The notes: generated from the letters alone by a model not told the origin. A DNA stretch of 64,000 bases from Sphingomonas sp. LR60 (GCF_036855935.1 NZ_JASPFK010000001.1:1399501-1463500), one strand, 5' to 3'; positions 8,460 to 17,122 are shown, counted from the stretch's first letter. Translations and numbers: made by a program.

Positions 8460-8921
8460 ATGGCGATGATGGTCAGGATTACAATCGCTCAGCGAAACGA
8501 ACTGTGCGCGCGGGCCGCCGAAACGGATGACGAGATTTGCGGCTTGTTGCTCGGTTCCGGGAGCGACGTCGCGCGGCTGGTGCCATGCACGAATGTCGCC
8601 GCCGATCCGGGAGTTCGGTTCGAGATCGACCCGGGAGCATTGATCGCCGCCCATCGCGCGGCACGCGGCGGGGGCGAGCAGGTGATCGGTCATTATCATT
8701 CGCATCCCTCCGCCGTCGCCCGGCCCTCGCCGCGCGACGCGGCGGATGCGGCACCGGACGAGAGCATCTGGCTGATCGTCGCGGGCGAGGTGGTGACGGC
8801 GTGGCGCGCGGTGGCGGATGGCGCGGTGCACGGGCGGTTCGATCCGCTGCGGCTGGACGTAACCGGTTGCGCCGATCCGGGCGACTCGCCACAAGGCGTT
8901 AATCCTGTTTCGCCGAGGTAA
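8460..8921 (+). CDS. JAMM/Mov34 (MPN+) metallopeptidase, M67 family
   Basis: A 153-residue protein with a complete JAMM metal site: Glu25, then His80-x-His82, seven residues, Ser90-x2-Asp93 (in GHYHSHPSAVARPSPRD). Bacterial stand-alone JAMM proteins of this size remove peptides or small-molecule adducts, often in sulfur-carrier or ubiquitin-like pathways. No ThiS/MoaD-type partner is adjacent. It ends 8 bp before chpT, so the two may be co-transcribed. Starts at 8460, 8466 and 8469 are equally plausible. The substrate is unknown. Confidence 0.87.
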   Translation: MAMMVRITIAQRNELCARAAETDDEICGLLLGSGSDVARLVPCTNVAADPGVRFEIDPGALIAAHRAARGGGEQVIGHYHSHPSAVARPSPRDAADAAPDESIWLIVAGEVVTAWRAVADGAVHGRFDPLRLDVTGCADPGDSPQGVNPVSPR

Positions 8922-8929
8922 CCTCCCCG

Positions 8930-9577
8930 ATGTCCATCAGCCCGGTCGATTTTGCCTCGCTCCTTTGTTCGCGGCTTTGCCACGATCTGCTGTCGCCGGT
9001 CGGCGCGCTCAACAACGGGCTGGAGCTGCTGAACGACGAGACCGATCCCGAAATGCGCGCGCGGTGCCTCGATCTGCTGAACGAAAGCGCGCGCACGTCG
9101 GCGAACAAGTTGAAGTTCTTTCGGCTGGCGTTCGGCGCCGCGGGCGGATTCGGGGAGCGGGTCGACGTGCGCGAGGCGCGGCAGGCGGTCGAGGCGCTGC
9201 TGGGCGACAACAAGCGGCTGAACCTGCAATGGATGGTCGAGGCCGAAGAACTGCCGAAGGGGGCGGTCAAGGTGCTGCTCAACCTCGCGCTGATCGCGGG
9301 CGATACCCTGGTGCGCGGCGGTACGGTGACGATCGGCACCGAGGAAAGCCCCGAGGCGACCGAGATTGTGTTGCGCGCCGAAGGTCCGCGGATCGTGCTC
9401 GACCCCGATCTGCGCGCCACGCTGACCGACGGGCCGGCGGACGATGCCGCGGTTGCGCCGCGCGCCGCGGCGGCGTTCCTCATCCACGAACTGGTGCGCG
9501 AGGCCGGGGGATCGGTGGTGGTCAGCGAGCCGGTGGATGGCGCGCTGCTGTTCGGCGCGGCGCTGCCGCACCGCTAA
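8930..9577 (+). CDS. chpT: Histidine phosphotransferase ChpT
   Basis: A 215-residue dimeric phosphotransferase of the alphaproteobacterial CtrA phosphorelay, passing phosphate from CckA to CtrA or CpdR. The N-terminal DHp-like helix has the acceptor histidine at residue 18 in SRLCHDLLSPVGALNNGLE. The rest is a degenerate HATPase-like fold lacking the N-box and G-boxes. ATG 8930 follows GAGGTAACC. It sits directly upstream of cheA, with a 78-bp gap, in a chemotaxis cluster. No cckA or ctrA gene is in the window. Confidence 0.9.
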   Translation: MSISPVDFASLLCSRLCHDLLSPVGALNNGLELLNDETDPEMRARCLDLLNESARTSANKLKFFRLAFGAAGGFGERVDVREARQAVEALLGDNKRLNLQWMVEAEELPKGAVKVLLNLALIAGDTLVRGGTVTIGTEESPEATEIVLRAEGPRIVLDPDLRATLTDGPADDAAVAPRAAAAFLIHELVREAGGSVVVSEPVDGALLFGAALPHR

Positions 9578-9655
9578 GTTCAACGGTGGCGCGGTAAAGA
9601 CCCTTTTAACGCCTGTCGTGCGATGCCGTCTGCCTGACTTGGGCAATGGGACCGC

Positions 9656-11944
9656 ATGGACGATCTGCTGCAGGAATTCATTGCCGAGACGCGCGAGACG
9701 CTCGAGGCGATCTCGGGCGAGATCGTGGGTTGGGAGGCCGACCCCGGCGATCGCTCGCGGCTGGATGCGATTTTTCGGTTCGTCCACACGATAAAGGGCA
9801 GCTGCGGCTTCCTCGACCTGCCGCGGCTGGCGCGGCTGAGCCACGCCGCCGAGGACGCGCTCGCGGCGGTGCGCGCGGGCGAGCGTGCGCCGGATCAGGC
9901 CCTGGTGACGGTGATCCTCGCGATCATCGACCGGATCGGCGAGATCGTCGAGGCGATCGATGCCGGCGAGGCGCTGTCCGAGGCCGGCGAGGCGATGCTG
10001 ATCGCGGCGCTGGACGGCGCGATTGCGGGCGAGACGGGCACGCTGGCCGAACTGGCGGATGCGCCTGCGGTCCCGTCTGCGACACGCGCCGCGCCGAAGC
10101 GTTCGGTCCGCCTGTCGGTCGACCTTCTCGACCGGATGATGAGCGGCGTGTCGGATATGGTGCTGGCCCGCAACCAGCTGGCGCGCCACCTGCGGATGAT
10201 CGACGATCCGCGGCTCGAATCGATGCTGGAGCGGCTGAGCATCTCGGTCGACGAATTGCGCGACACGGTGACGCGGACGCGGATGCAGCGCGTCGAATCG
10301 CTGTTTTCGGCACTTCCGCGATTGGCGCGCGATTCGGCGGCGGCGCTCGACAAATCGGTGGTGCTGACGATCGAGGGCGGCGACGTCGAGCTGGACCGCG
10401 AGATGATCGAGCTGCTGCGCGATCCGCTCGTGCATCTGGTCCGCAACGCGGTCGATCACGGGATCGAGGATCGCGCCGGACGGATGCGTGCGGGCAAGCC
10501 CGCCGCCGGGCAATTGCGGATCGTCGCGCGACAGGCCGGCAACCTCATCATCATCGAGATCGTCGACGACGGACGCGGGATCGACAGCGAGCGATTGCTC
10601 GCCAAGGCGTTGCGCGAACAACCGGAGCGCGCCGCCGAACTCGCCGCCCTGGACGAGGAAGGGCGGCTGAAGCTGATCTTCGAGCCCGGCCTGTCGTCGC
10701 GCGACGAAGTGACCGCGCTGTCCGGACGCGGCGTCGGAATGGACGTGGTGAAGGCCAATGTCGAACAGGCCGGCGGACGCATCTCGCTGACGAGTCGACC
10801 GGGGCAGGGGCTGACGATCGCGCTGGAAGTGCCGTTGACGCTCGCGATCCTCAACGCGGTGCTGGTCGATGCCGCGGGCACGCGCTTCGCGATCCCGCGC
10901 CAATCGGTCGACGAGATCGTGGCGGTGGACGGCGGCGCGGTGCGGGTCGACCGTATCGCGGCCGGAGCGGTGGTGCTGCTGCGCGGGCAACGCCTGCCGA
11001 TGGTGTCGCTGCCGACGCTGCTGGGACAGGACGAGACTCAGGCGGCGCCCGGCTTCCTCGCGATCGTGTCGTTGCGCGAAGGGCGATTCGCGCTGGCGCT
11101 CGATGGCGTCCGCGATACGCAGGAATTGGTGGTCAAGCCTGCCGCCCCGGCGGTGATGTGCGCTGGCATCTATGCCGGCCAGATGTTGCCCGACGACGGG
11201 GCGCCGATCCTGCTGCTGGATTGCTCCGCGATTGCGGCGCGCGCGGCGCTGGCGTTCGAGCGCCCCGATGCCGCGGTGGCGGAGGCCGAGATGGTCGAGC
11301 CGGTCCGCGCCTTGCTGTTCGACGACATCGACGGCGTGCGCCGGATGATCGTGTCCGACGCGGTCGACCGGATCGAGGGCGTCGCGCCTGGCGCCGTGCG
11401 CGCGCTGGCTGGTGGTCTATGGCTGACGATCGGTGACCGTTCGATCCCAGTCTGGGCCGGAACCGGCGCCGTCGCGGGCGAGGTGCGGAAGGTGCTGCGC
11501 CTCCAGCTCGACGATCAGGAACTCGCCTATCCGATCGCCGATCCGATCGAGATCGTGCCGTTGCCACAGGAGATCGCACCGGCGGCCAACCCGCATGGTG
11601 TGATCGCAGGACTGGCGGTGATCGACGGAGAGCCGATCGAACTGGTCGATCCGCTCGCCTTGTTCGACGACGCGCCTGCGATCGCCGAGCGCCCGCTGTG
11701 CCTGCTCCACGGTGCCGAGAGCGGCTGGATGGAGGCGTTCCTGAAACCGGCGATCGAGCAGGCGGGATATCGTGTCGTCCGTCGCGCACCGCCGGGCACG
11801 CCGGTGACGCTGGCGCTGACGATGGAGGATGACGCCGACGCGCCACCGGTGCCGGCGCTGCGCCTTAGCCGCGAGCGCGGCAAACCGCTCTATCGGTTTG
11901 ATCGCGCCGCGTTGATCGCCGCACTGAAGGGATATGCCGCATGA
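9656..11944 (+). CDS. cheA: Chemotaxis histidine kinase CheA with two CheW-like domains and a degenerate C-terminal segment
   Basis: A 762-residue hybrid-like CheA. The HPt domain has acceptor His44 in VHTIKGSCGFL. The P3 dimerisation helices follow at ~135-220. The HATPase has an N-box HLVRNAVDHG (~259), a G1 box DDGRGID (~304) and a G2 box GRGVGMD (~358). There is a CheW-like domain at ~398-525 and a second, more divergent one at ~530-665. The last ~80 residues (PLCLLHGAESGWMEAF onward) have a receiver-like pattern but no acceptor aspartate. No P2 CheY-binding domain is evident. It phosphorylates CheY and CheB. It overlaps cheW by four bases (ATGA). Confidence 0.94.
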   Translation: MDDLLQEFIAETRETLEAISGEIVGWEADPGDRSRLDAIFRFVHTIKGSCGFLDLPRLARLSHAAEDALAAVRAGERAPDQALVTVILAIIDRIGEIVEAIDAGEALSEAGEAMLIAALDGAIAGETGTLAELADAPAVPSATRAAPKRSVRLSVDLLDRMMSGVSDMVLARNQLARHLRMIDDPRLESMLERLSISVDELRDTVTRTRMQRVESLFSALPRLARDSAAALDKSVVLTIEGGDVELDREMIELLRDPLVHLVRNAVDHGIEDRAGRMRAGKPAAGQLRIVARQAGNLIIIEIVDDGRGIDSERLLAKALREQPERAAELAALDEEGRLKLIFEPGLSSRDEVTALSGRGVGMDVVKANVEQAGGRISLTSRPGQGLTIALEVPLTLAILNAVLVDAAGTRFAIPRQSVDEIVAVDGGAVRVDRIAAGAVVLLRGQRLPMVSLPTLLGQDETQAAPGFLAIVSLREGRFALALDGVRDTQELVVKPAAPAVMCAGIYAGQMLPDDGAPILLLDCSAIAARAALAFERPDAAVAEAEMVEPVRALLFDDIDGVRRMIVSDAVDRIEGVAPGAVRALAGGLWLTIGDRSIPVWAGTGAVAGEVRKVLRLQLDDQELAYPIADPIEIVPLPQEIAPAANPHGVIAGLAVIDGEPIELVDPLALFDDAPAIAERPLCLLHGAESGWMEAFLKPAIEQAGYRVVRRAPPGTPVTLALTMEDDADAPPVPALRLSRERGKPLYRFDRAALIAALKGYAA

Positions 11945-12375
11945 ACGAGGCCCTGCATCTGGTCGCGCGGGTTGGTGACCGCGGGTTGCTGTTCGATGCC
12001 GAACGCGTCGATTCGGTGGTGGAGGTCCACAGCACCGTTCCCGCACCGGGCGCTGCTCCCGCAGTGGTCGGGCTAGCGGCGATGCGCAGTCGCGTCGCGA
12101 CGGTGATCGACGTGCGCGCGCTGTTCGGCGGTACGCCGATGGAGCGCGACGGCAAGGGCGGCCGCGCGGTCGCGACGCTGGTCGACGGGCATCTCTACGC
12201 CATCGCCGTCGACGCGCTGGAGGATGTCGCAACCTTCACGCTCGCGCCCGCGCCGATCGCACAGGGCGCGGCGGGCGAATGGGACTTCGTCACCGGCGTT
12301 GCGGAGGGCGATGGCGAAACGCTGATGGCGGTCGACATCGACCGGCTGGTCGCGCGCGCCAGTGCGCTGAGCTGA
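11941..12375 (+). CDS. cheW: Chemotaxis adaptor CheW
   Basis: A 144-residue single CheW domain (residues ~5-140). It has the expected beta-rich pattern LVARVGDRGLLFDAERVDSV, GLAAMRSRVATVIDVRALFG and YAIAVDALEDVATF. It couples methyl-accepting receptors to CheA. The ATG overlaps the cheA stop (ATGA at 11941-11944), so translation is probably coupled. The family is divergent, and some annotators would label it simply a CheW domain protein. Confidence 0.9.
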   Translation: MNEALHLVARVGDRGLLFDAERVDSVVEVHSTVPAPGAAPAVVGLAAMRSRVATVIDVRALFGGTPMERDGKGGRAVATLVDGHLYAIAVDALEDVATFTLAPAPIAQGAAGEWDFVTGVAEGDGETLMAVDIDRLVARASALS

Positions 12376-12446
12376 GCGCCTTCGTTAACTCCATCCTTAC
12401 TGCGGCGCGGCCAAGATCGGTCAGCACCAGAACTATCGGAAAAGAC

Positions 12447-12812
12447 ATGAAGACCTGCCTGATCGTCGATGATTCGAAGGTGATCCGCAAGGTGGCGCGT
12501 CACATTCTGGAGGCGCTCGACTTTTCCGTTTCGGAGGCGGGCGACGGTCGCGAGGCGCTGACGCAATGCCGGCAGTCGTGCCCCGACGTGATCCTGCTCG
12601 ACTGGAACATGCCGGTCATGAGCGGCATGGAATTCCTGCGCGCGCTCGGCGAGGAGCCGATGCCGCATCGTCCGAAGGTGGTGTTCTGCACCACCGAGAA
12701 CGGCATGGCGCACATCCGCGCCGCGATCGAGGCGGGTGCCGACGAATATGTGATGAAGCCGTTCGACCGGGAGACGTTGCACAGCAAGCTCCAGATCGTC
12801 GGCGTCGCCTGA
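12447..12812 (+). CDS. cheY: Chemotaxis response regulator CheY
   Basis: A 121-residue single receiver domain. The acidic pair is Asp8-Asp9 (LIVDDSKVIRK), the phosphoacceptor is Asp52 (VILLDWNMPVMSG), the switch Thr is in CTTENG at ~82-83, and the conserved Lys is 104 (YVMKPF). There is no output domain. Phosphorylated by CheA, it would signal to the flagellar motor or another target. A 71-bp gap separates it from cheW. Confidence 0.94.
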   Translation: MKTCLIVDDSKVIRKVARHILEALDFSVSEAGDGREALTQCRQSCPDVILLDWNMPVMSGMEFLRALGEEPMPHRPKVVFCTTENGMAHIRAAIEAGADEYVMKPFDRETLHSKLQIVGVA

Positions 12813-12826
12813 ACTAGACCGGGCAG

Positions 12827-13903
12827 GTGCCGGAACCCGTCATGATCCCGCGTAGCGACTCGGCCGGCTCGGCCCGGCGTGTGCCGCGTGTGCTGATCGT
12901 CGACGATTCGGCGGTCGCACGCGCCGCACTGTCGCGCTTCATCAGCGGCAGTGGTCGGTTCGATCTCGCCGCGGCGCTGCCGGACGCGCAGCGCGCGCTC
13001 GCTTTCCTGCGTACCGAACCAGTCGATTTCATCCTGCTCGACCTCATCATGCCGCATCAGAGCGGGATCGAGGCACTGCCCGAGCTGCTGAAGGCCGGCG
13101 CGGGCGCGCGCGTGCTGGTGGTATCGAGTTCGGCCGCCGAGGGGGCAGCGGTGACGATGCGCGCGCTGGCGCTCGGCGCCGCCGACACGTTGGTGAAGCC
13201 CAGCATCGGCGCCTTCGCCGGTCGGTTCGGCGAGACGTTGCTGGCGCGGCTGGATCTGCTCGCTGCTCACGGCGTCAATCGCCCGCTCCCACGCCGTGCG
13301 ACGATCATGACGCCGCCGCCGTTCGATGCGATCGCGATCGGCGCATCGACGGGTGGCATCCACGCGCTCGCGTCGTTGCTGGAGCAGGTGCCTGCGACGA
13401 TCACGCAGCCTATCTTCGTCACGCAGCATCTCCCGCCGTCCTTCTCGCCCTATTACGCCGCGCAGGTCGGCGTGTTCGCCAAGCGACCGTCATCGATCGC
13501 GCACGAGCGGCGACGCGTGGTCGGCGGCGAGGTGCTGATCGCGCCGGGCGACGCGCATCTGCTGGCCACTATGCAGCCCGATGGACATATCGCCACGCGC
13601 CTGTCGCAAACGCCGAGCCCGACCGGGAACCTGCCGTCGGTCGATCCGATGCTCACCAGTCTCGCGCAAACCTATGGCCCGCGCCTGCTGGCGATCGTGC
13701 TGACCGGTATGGGGCGCGACGGGCTCGAAGGTGCGCGCGCGGTGCGTGCCGCTGGCGGGACGATCGTGGTGCAGGATCGTGAGTCGTCGGTCGTCTGGGG
13801 TATGCCGGGCGCCGTGGCGGAGGCAGGGCTCGCCGACGCGGTGCTCGCGCCGCAGGAGATCGGCACGATGATCGCGGCGCGCCGCACCGGTGCGCGCGGC
13901 TGA
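12827..13903 (+). CDS. cheB: Chemotaxis response regulator / protein-glutamate methylesterase CheB
   Basis: A 358-residue two-domain protein. The N-terminal receiver has an acidic pair in VLIVDDSAVAR and acceptor Asp72 (FILLDLIMPHQSG). The C-terminal methylesterase has Ser (~174) in AIGASTGG, His (~201) in VTQHLPPSF and Asp (~298) in LTGMGRDGLEG, the three catalytic residues. It demethylates and deamidates receptor glutamates and glutamines. GTG 12827 is the longest start; ATG 12842 is an alternative. The stop overlaps the cheR ATG by one base. Confidence 0.95.
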   Translation: MPEPVMIPRSDSAGSARRVPRVLIVDDSAVARAALSRFISGSGRFDLAAALPDAQRALAFLRTEPVDFILLDLIMPHQSGIEALPELLKAGAGARVLVVSSSAAEGAAVTMRALALGAADTLVKPSIGAFAGRFGETLLARLDLLAAHGVNRPLPRRATIMTPPPFDAIAIGASTGGIHALASLLEQVPATITQPIFVTQHLPPSFSPYYAAQVGVFAKRPSSIAHERRRVVGGEVLIAPGDAHLLATMQPDGHIATRLSQTPSPTGNLPSVDPMLTSLAQTYGPRLLAIVLTGMGRDGLEGARAVRAAGGTIVVQDRESSVVWGMPGAVAEAGLADAVLAPQEIGTMIAARRTGARG

Positions 13904-14727
13904 TGGCGGAGATCGACCCCGGCTCGGCGCGCGTGTTCGCGGCGCTGCTGGAAGCGCGCACCGGGCAGCGGATCGCCAACGGCCGCAGCTGGCGCTTCGA
14001 AGCGTCACTGGGGCCGCTGCTGCAGGCCCATGCGCTCGACCGCGTCGACCAACTCGCCGCACGGCTCATCGAGGGCAAAGACAAGCAATTGGCGGACCGG
14101 ATCGTCGACGCGCTGCTCAACCAGGAGACCTCTTTCTTCCGCGACGCCGGCATCATCGAGGGGGCGGCGGAGGCGGTCGCCGGACGGGTGCCGCTCCGTG
14201 TGTGGTGCGCCGCCTGCGCGACGGGGCAGGAGCCATTGTCGCTGGCGATGCTGTTTGCCGAAGCGGGCGGCGCGATGCCGGAGATTGTCGCCACCGACGT
14301 TTCCGCTGCGGCGATCGCGCGGGCGCGCGAAGGCACTTACTCGCAATTCGAGATCCAGCGCGGGTTGCCGGTGCGGCGGATGGTCAAATGGTTCGAACCT
14401 GCGGCCGAAAACCATTGGCGCGCGTCGGCCGCGTTGCTGGGCGCGATCCATTTCCGCCGCCACAATCTGATCGTCGATATGCCGCCGGCCGGTGAGTTCG
14501 ACCTGATCCTCTGTCGTAACCTGTTGTTCTATTTCGCGCCCCATCAACGCGAGCAGGTGCTGGCGCGGCTGGCAGGCGCGCTGAAGCCCGATGGTTTGCT
14601 GTTGCTCGGCGCGGGCGAGACGGTGATCGGCCAGTCGGAACGGCTCCGCCCGAGCGTCCGCGCGCGCGGCTTCTACGAACGCGTTCCGAGCCCTGGCGAC
14701 AGCAACCGGGTTTACACCGGGCACTGA
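13903..14727 (+). CDS. cheR: Chemotaxis protein methyltransferase CheR
   Basis: A 274-residue SAM-dependent methyltransferase that methylates receptor glutamates. The N-terminal helical domain (residues 1-80) has NQETSFFRD, typical of CheR. The C-terminal Rossmann domain has RVWCAACATGQEPLSLAM (SAM site), ATDVSAAAIARAREGTYSQFEIQRG and FDLILCRNLLFYF. It follows cheB with a one-base overlap. Together with cheB it provides adaptation, but no receptor gene (MCP) is in the window. Confidence 0.95.
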   Translation: MAEIDPGSARVFAALLEARTGQRIANGRSWRFEASLGPLLQAHALDRVDQLAARLIEGKDKQLADRIVDALLNQETSFFRDAGIIEGAAEAVAGRVPLRVWCAACATGQEPLSLAMLFAEAGGAMPEIVATDVSAAAIARAREGTYSQFEIQRGLPVRRMVKWFEPAAENHWRASAALLGAIHFRRHNLIVDMPPAGEFDLILCRNLLFYFAPHQREQVLARLAGALKPDGLLLLGAGETVIGQSERLRPSVRARGFYERVPSPGDSNRVYTGH

Positions 14728-14809
14728 TTTCGCGAACGACGTCGCAACGGGTAATGGTGGCGAGGTCGATGGTGACAGGCGAGCAGCGTCGGACGGGCGG
14801 ATCGGGCGC

Positions 14810-15499
14810 ATGAGGTGCCGCGAGGTGCCGTCGCCGAACTCCAACGAGCGGTTGCTGCCGATCTCGATGATCGTGCTGCACTATACCGGCATGAAGACCG
14901 CGCAGGAGGCGCTCGACCGGCTCTGCGACCCGGCCGCCGAAGTGTCATGCCATTATTTCGTCGACGAGGACGGCACGATCACGCGGCTGGTGCCCGACGA
15001 AAAGCGCGCGTGGCACGCGGGTGCGGCGCATTGGCGTGGCGTGACCGACGTCAATTCCGCCGCGATCGGCATCGAGATCGTCAACCCCGGTCACGATCAT
15101 GGCTATCGCGCTTTCCCGGAGCCACAGGTCGATGCGGTGATCCGGCTCGTCGCGCATCTGAAGGATATGTACGAGATCACGCGCGGCAACATCGTCGGCC
15201 ATTCCGACGTCGCGCCGCTGCGCAAGCGCGATCCGGGCGAGCTGTTTCCTTGGCATCGGCTCGCGCGACTGCGGCTGGCGCTGCCGCGACCGACAAAGAA
15301 CCTTGTCGATCCGCTGTGGGGCGAGGCGGCATTCTGCCTCGCGCTGGAGCGGTTCGGTTACGACGTGAGCGACCGGATGGCGGCGATCATGGCGTTCCAG
15401 CGACGCTTCCGTCCCGAGTTGATCGACGGCGAGATGGACGCGGAATGCCGGATGATCCTGCTGGCGTTGCTGCTGCCGAAGCCGCAGGGGGATGATTGA
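14810..15499 (+). CDS. N-acetylmuramoyl-L-alanine amidase (Amidase_2, AmpD/AmiD type)
   Basis: A 229-residue zinc amidase that cleaves the muramic acid-peptide bond. The first zinc ligand His24 lies in IVLHYTG. The motifs GIEIVNPGHDHGY and GHSDVAPLRKRDPGELFPW supply the remaining ligands and the catalytic acid. Residues ~165-225 resemble a peptidoglycan-binding-1 domain, as in AmiD. No signal peptide is apparent, which favours cytoplasmic recycling of anhydro-muropeptides (AmpD role), although AmiD-type placement is possible. It fits with LdcA and Mpl near 57 kb. Confidence 0.9.
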   Translation: MRCREVPSPNSNERLLPISMIVLHYTGMKTAQEALDRLCDPAAEVSCHYFVDEDGTITRLVPDEKRAWHAGAAHWRGVTDVNSAAIGIEIVNPGHDHGYRAFPEPQVDAVIRLVAHLKDMYEITRGNIVGHSDVAPLRKRDPGELFPWHRLARLRLALPRPTKNLVDPLWGEAAFCLALERFGYDVSDRMAAIMAFQRRFRPELIDGEMDAECRMILLALLLPKPQGDD

Positions 15500-15550
15500 T
15501 CCGCCGTCGTAGTGCTTTCCTAATGCCCGTTGGCACGCTACGGCGTCCGC

Positions 15551-15942
15551 GCCAGAGGGCCGGGCGGCCGCGTCGCGCGCAAGCGTGCCGAGGAAAGTCC
15601 GGGCTCCACGGAACAACGGTGGCGGGTAACGCCCGCCGGCTCGGGCTTCGGTCCGCAGTCAGGGACAGTGCAACAGAGAGTAGACGGCCTGGGCCTCGGC
15701 CCGGTCATGGTGAAAGGGTGCGGTAAGAGCGCACCGCGCGGCCGGTAACGGTCGTGGCACGGTAAACCCCACCGGGAGCAAGACCGAATAGGGGCGGCAT
15801 GGCGGCGCTTGCGTCACCGGGGTGTGTTCCCACCCGCTGCCCGGGTTGGTTGCTGGAGCGCGTCGGCAACGGCGCGCCGAGAGGAATGGTCGCCTATCCC
15901 CGTTCGCGGGGTGGACAGAACCCGGCTTACAGGCCCTCTGGC
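15551..15942 (+). ncRNA. rnpB: RNase P RNA (bacterial type A)
   Basis: The ribozyme subunit of RNase P. The P1 stem is formed by GCCAGAGGGCC at the 5' end and GGCCCTCTGGC at the 3' end (15932-15942). The universally conserved core is present: GAGGAAAGTCCGGGCTCC near 15589, CAACAGAGAGTAGAC near 15669, GGTAAACCCCACCGGGAGCAAGACCGAATAG near 15761, and the terminal ACAGAACCCGGCTTAC. Boundaries are set by the P1 pairing. An open frame runs through the 3' half but is not a gene. Confidence 0.95.
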
Positions 15943-15999
15943 AAATTCGCAGGTACGATCGGTTGGCGCGGGCACGACGCGCCCCTATGTGCCGCAGGA

Positions 16000-16548
16000 A
16001 TGGCACGTATTCCCACCCGATCGAACGACTGGGGCTTTCCCCGCTGGCGCGGCTATGGCGCCAATCGCGAGGCGACGACCGTGCGGCTGTGCGACCGCCA
16101 CGGCTGTAACGAACCGGGGATCTGCCCCGCGCCCAAGTCGCCGAACAGTCCGGAGCGCTGGTATTTTTGCCAAGCGCATGCCGCCGAATACAATCGTGGC
16201 TGGAATTATTTCGAGGGCCTGTCCGCCGAGGAGGCCGCGCAGCGCGAGGCGAACGAGCGGCGCGATGCCGGCGGTTTCTCGCAGTCGAAGCATCAGGCCT
16301 GGGCCGGCTCGGGCGATGGCTCGCGTTCGCGCGACGAACTGCGCGCGCTGGAGGTGCTTGAGCTGGAGGTCGATGCGTCGTTCGACGATGTGCGGCTGGC
16401 GTGGCGACGGTTGGCGAAGTCGAACCATCCCGACGTGCGGCCCGGCGACAAGGACGCCGCGACGCGCTTCCAGGCGATCCAGGCCGCCTATGACGTGCTG
16501 CGCGTCGCTGAGGAGGCGCGGACGTGGAAGCCGCGCGCCGAGCCATGA
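16000..16548 (+). CDS. DnaJ (J-domain) protein with N-terminal Cys-rich segment
   Basis: A 182-residue protein. Residues ~20-60 have a cysteine pattern (RLCDRHGCNEPGICPAP and YFCQAHA) that could bind metal. The C-terminal J domain (~120-175) has the HPD motif in KSNHPDVRPGD and AIQAAYDVLR. It would stimulate an Hsp70 ATPase, but the client is unknown. The ATG at 16000 begins the conserved part (ARIPTRSNDWGFPRWRGYG); reading further upstream would enter rnpB. The stop overlaps the next gene (ATGA), suggesting coupling. Confidence 0.85.
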   Translation: MARIPTRSNDWGFPRWRGYGANREATTVRLCDRHGCNEPGICPAPKSPNSPERWYFCQAHAAEYNRGWNYFEGLSAEEAAQREANERRDAGGFSQSKHQAWAGSGDGSRSRDELRALEVLELEVDASFDDVRLAWRRLAKSNHPDVRPGDKDAATRFQAIQAAYDVLRVAEEARTWKPRAEP

Positions 16549-16841
16549 AGGATCAGGTGCGCGCCGGCTGGACGGGCGCGGTGCTGGTGTGCGGCAAATG
16601 TTCGAAGAAGCTGGGCGGCGGGTTCGGTGCGAAGGGCAAGACGTCGCTGGCGAAGGCGCTGCGCGGGGAGCCGGGGTTCGGCAAGGGTCGCAAGGCGGCG
16701 GTCGGGGTGGTTGAGGTGAAGTGTCTCGGGATTTGTCCGAAGGGGGCGGTGACGGTCGTCGACAGCCGGGCGCCAGGGTGCTGGCGGATCGTGCCGTTGG
16801 GGGTGGATGTCGGCGCGTTGGCGGGGCAGTTGAGCGAGTGA
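16545..16841 (+). CDS. Small (2Fe-2S) ferredoxin-like protein
   Basis: A 98-residue protein resembling thioredoxin-fold 2Fe-2S ferredoxins. Cysteines occur at VCGKCSKK and KCLGICPKG, four of them suitable for a cluster. The ATG at 16545 overlaps the J-domain gene stop by four bases. The partner and electron-transfer role are unknown. The coupling to a J-domain protein is suggestive of a role in cluster or redox handling, but this is inference. Confidence 0.8.
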   Translation: MKDQVRAGWTGAVLVCGKCSKKLGGGFGAKGKTSLAKALRGEPGFGKGRKAAVGVVEVKCLGICPKGAVTVVDSRAPGCWRIVPLGVDVGALAGQLSE

Positions 16842-17051
16842 GGGACACTCACGACCGTTCGCGCTAAGCTTGTCGAAGTACGCGCTCGAGGCGCTGTGCT
16901 GCCGGCACGTGCTTCGACAGGCTCAGCACGAACGGAAGGAGTGGCTTTCCACAACCTCGTCATTCCCGCGAAGGCGGGAATCAAGACGCGCGGATCTGTC
17001 GATAGAGGCGCAACGTCAGAGGTTCTGGATTCCCGCCTTCGCGGGAATGAC
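16840..17051. repeat. Composite palindromic unit, copy 1 (families A + B)
   Basis: A ~212-bp unit. It contains a family A palindrome (arms at 16855-16878 and 16912-16935), then a family B palindrome (GTCATTCCCGCGAAGGCGGG near 16960 and CCCGCCTTCGCGGGAATGAC ending at 17051). A near-identical second copy starts 283 bp downstream. It begins right at the stop of the ferredoxin-like gene. Confidence 0.9.
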
Positions 17052-17122
17052 GGTGGGGAGAGATGCGAGCCCACTTCCGCGATCACGCCACCGGCAATCT
17101 CCGGCAGGTCAGGTGACGGGCT

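Noticed and set aside
8696..10990. 764-residue open frame antisense to chpT/cheA
   Set aside because: Its translation is Arg/His-rich with no domain, and cheA on the other strand carries all kinase motifs.
15799..15999. Upstream extension of the J-domain protein
   Set aside because: This stretch is the 3' half of RNase P RNA, ending at 15942.
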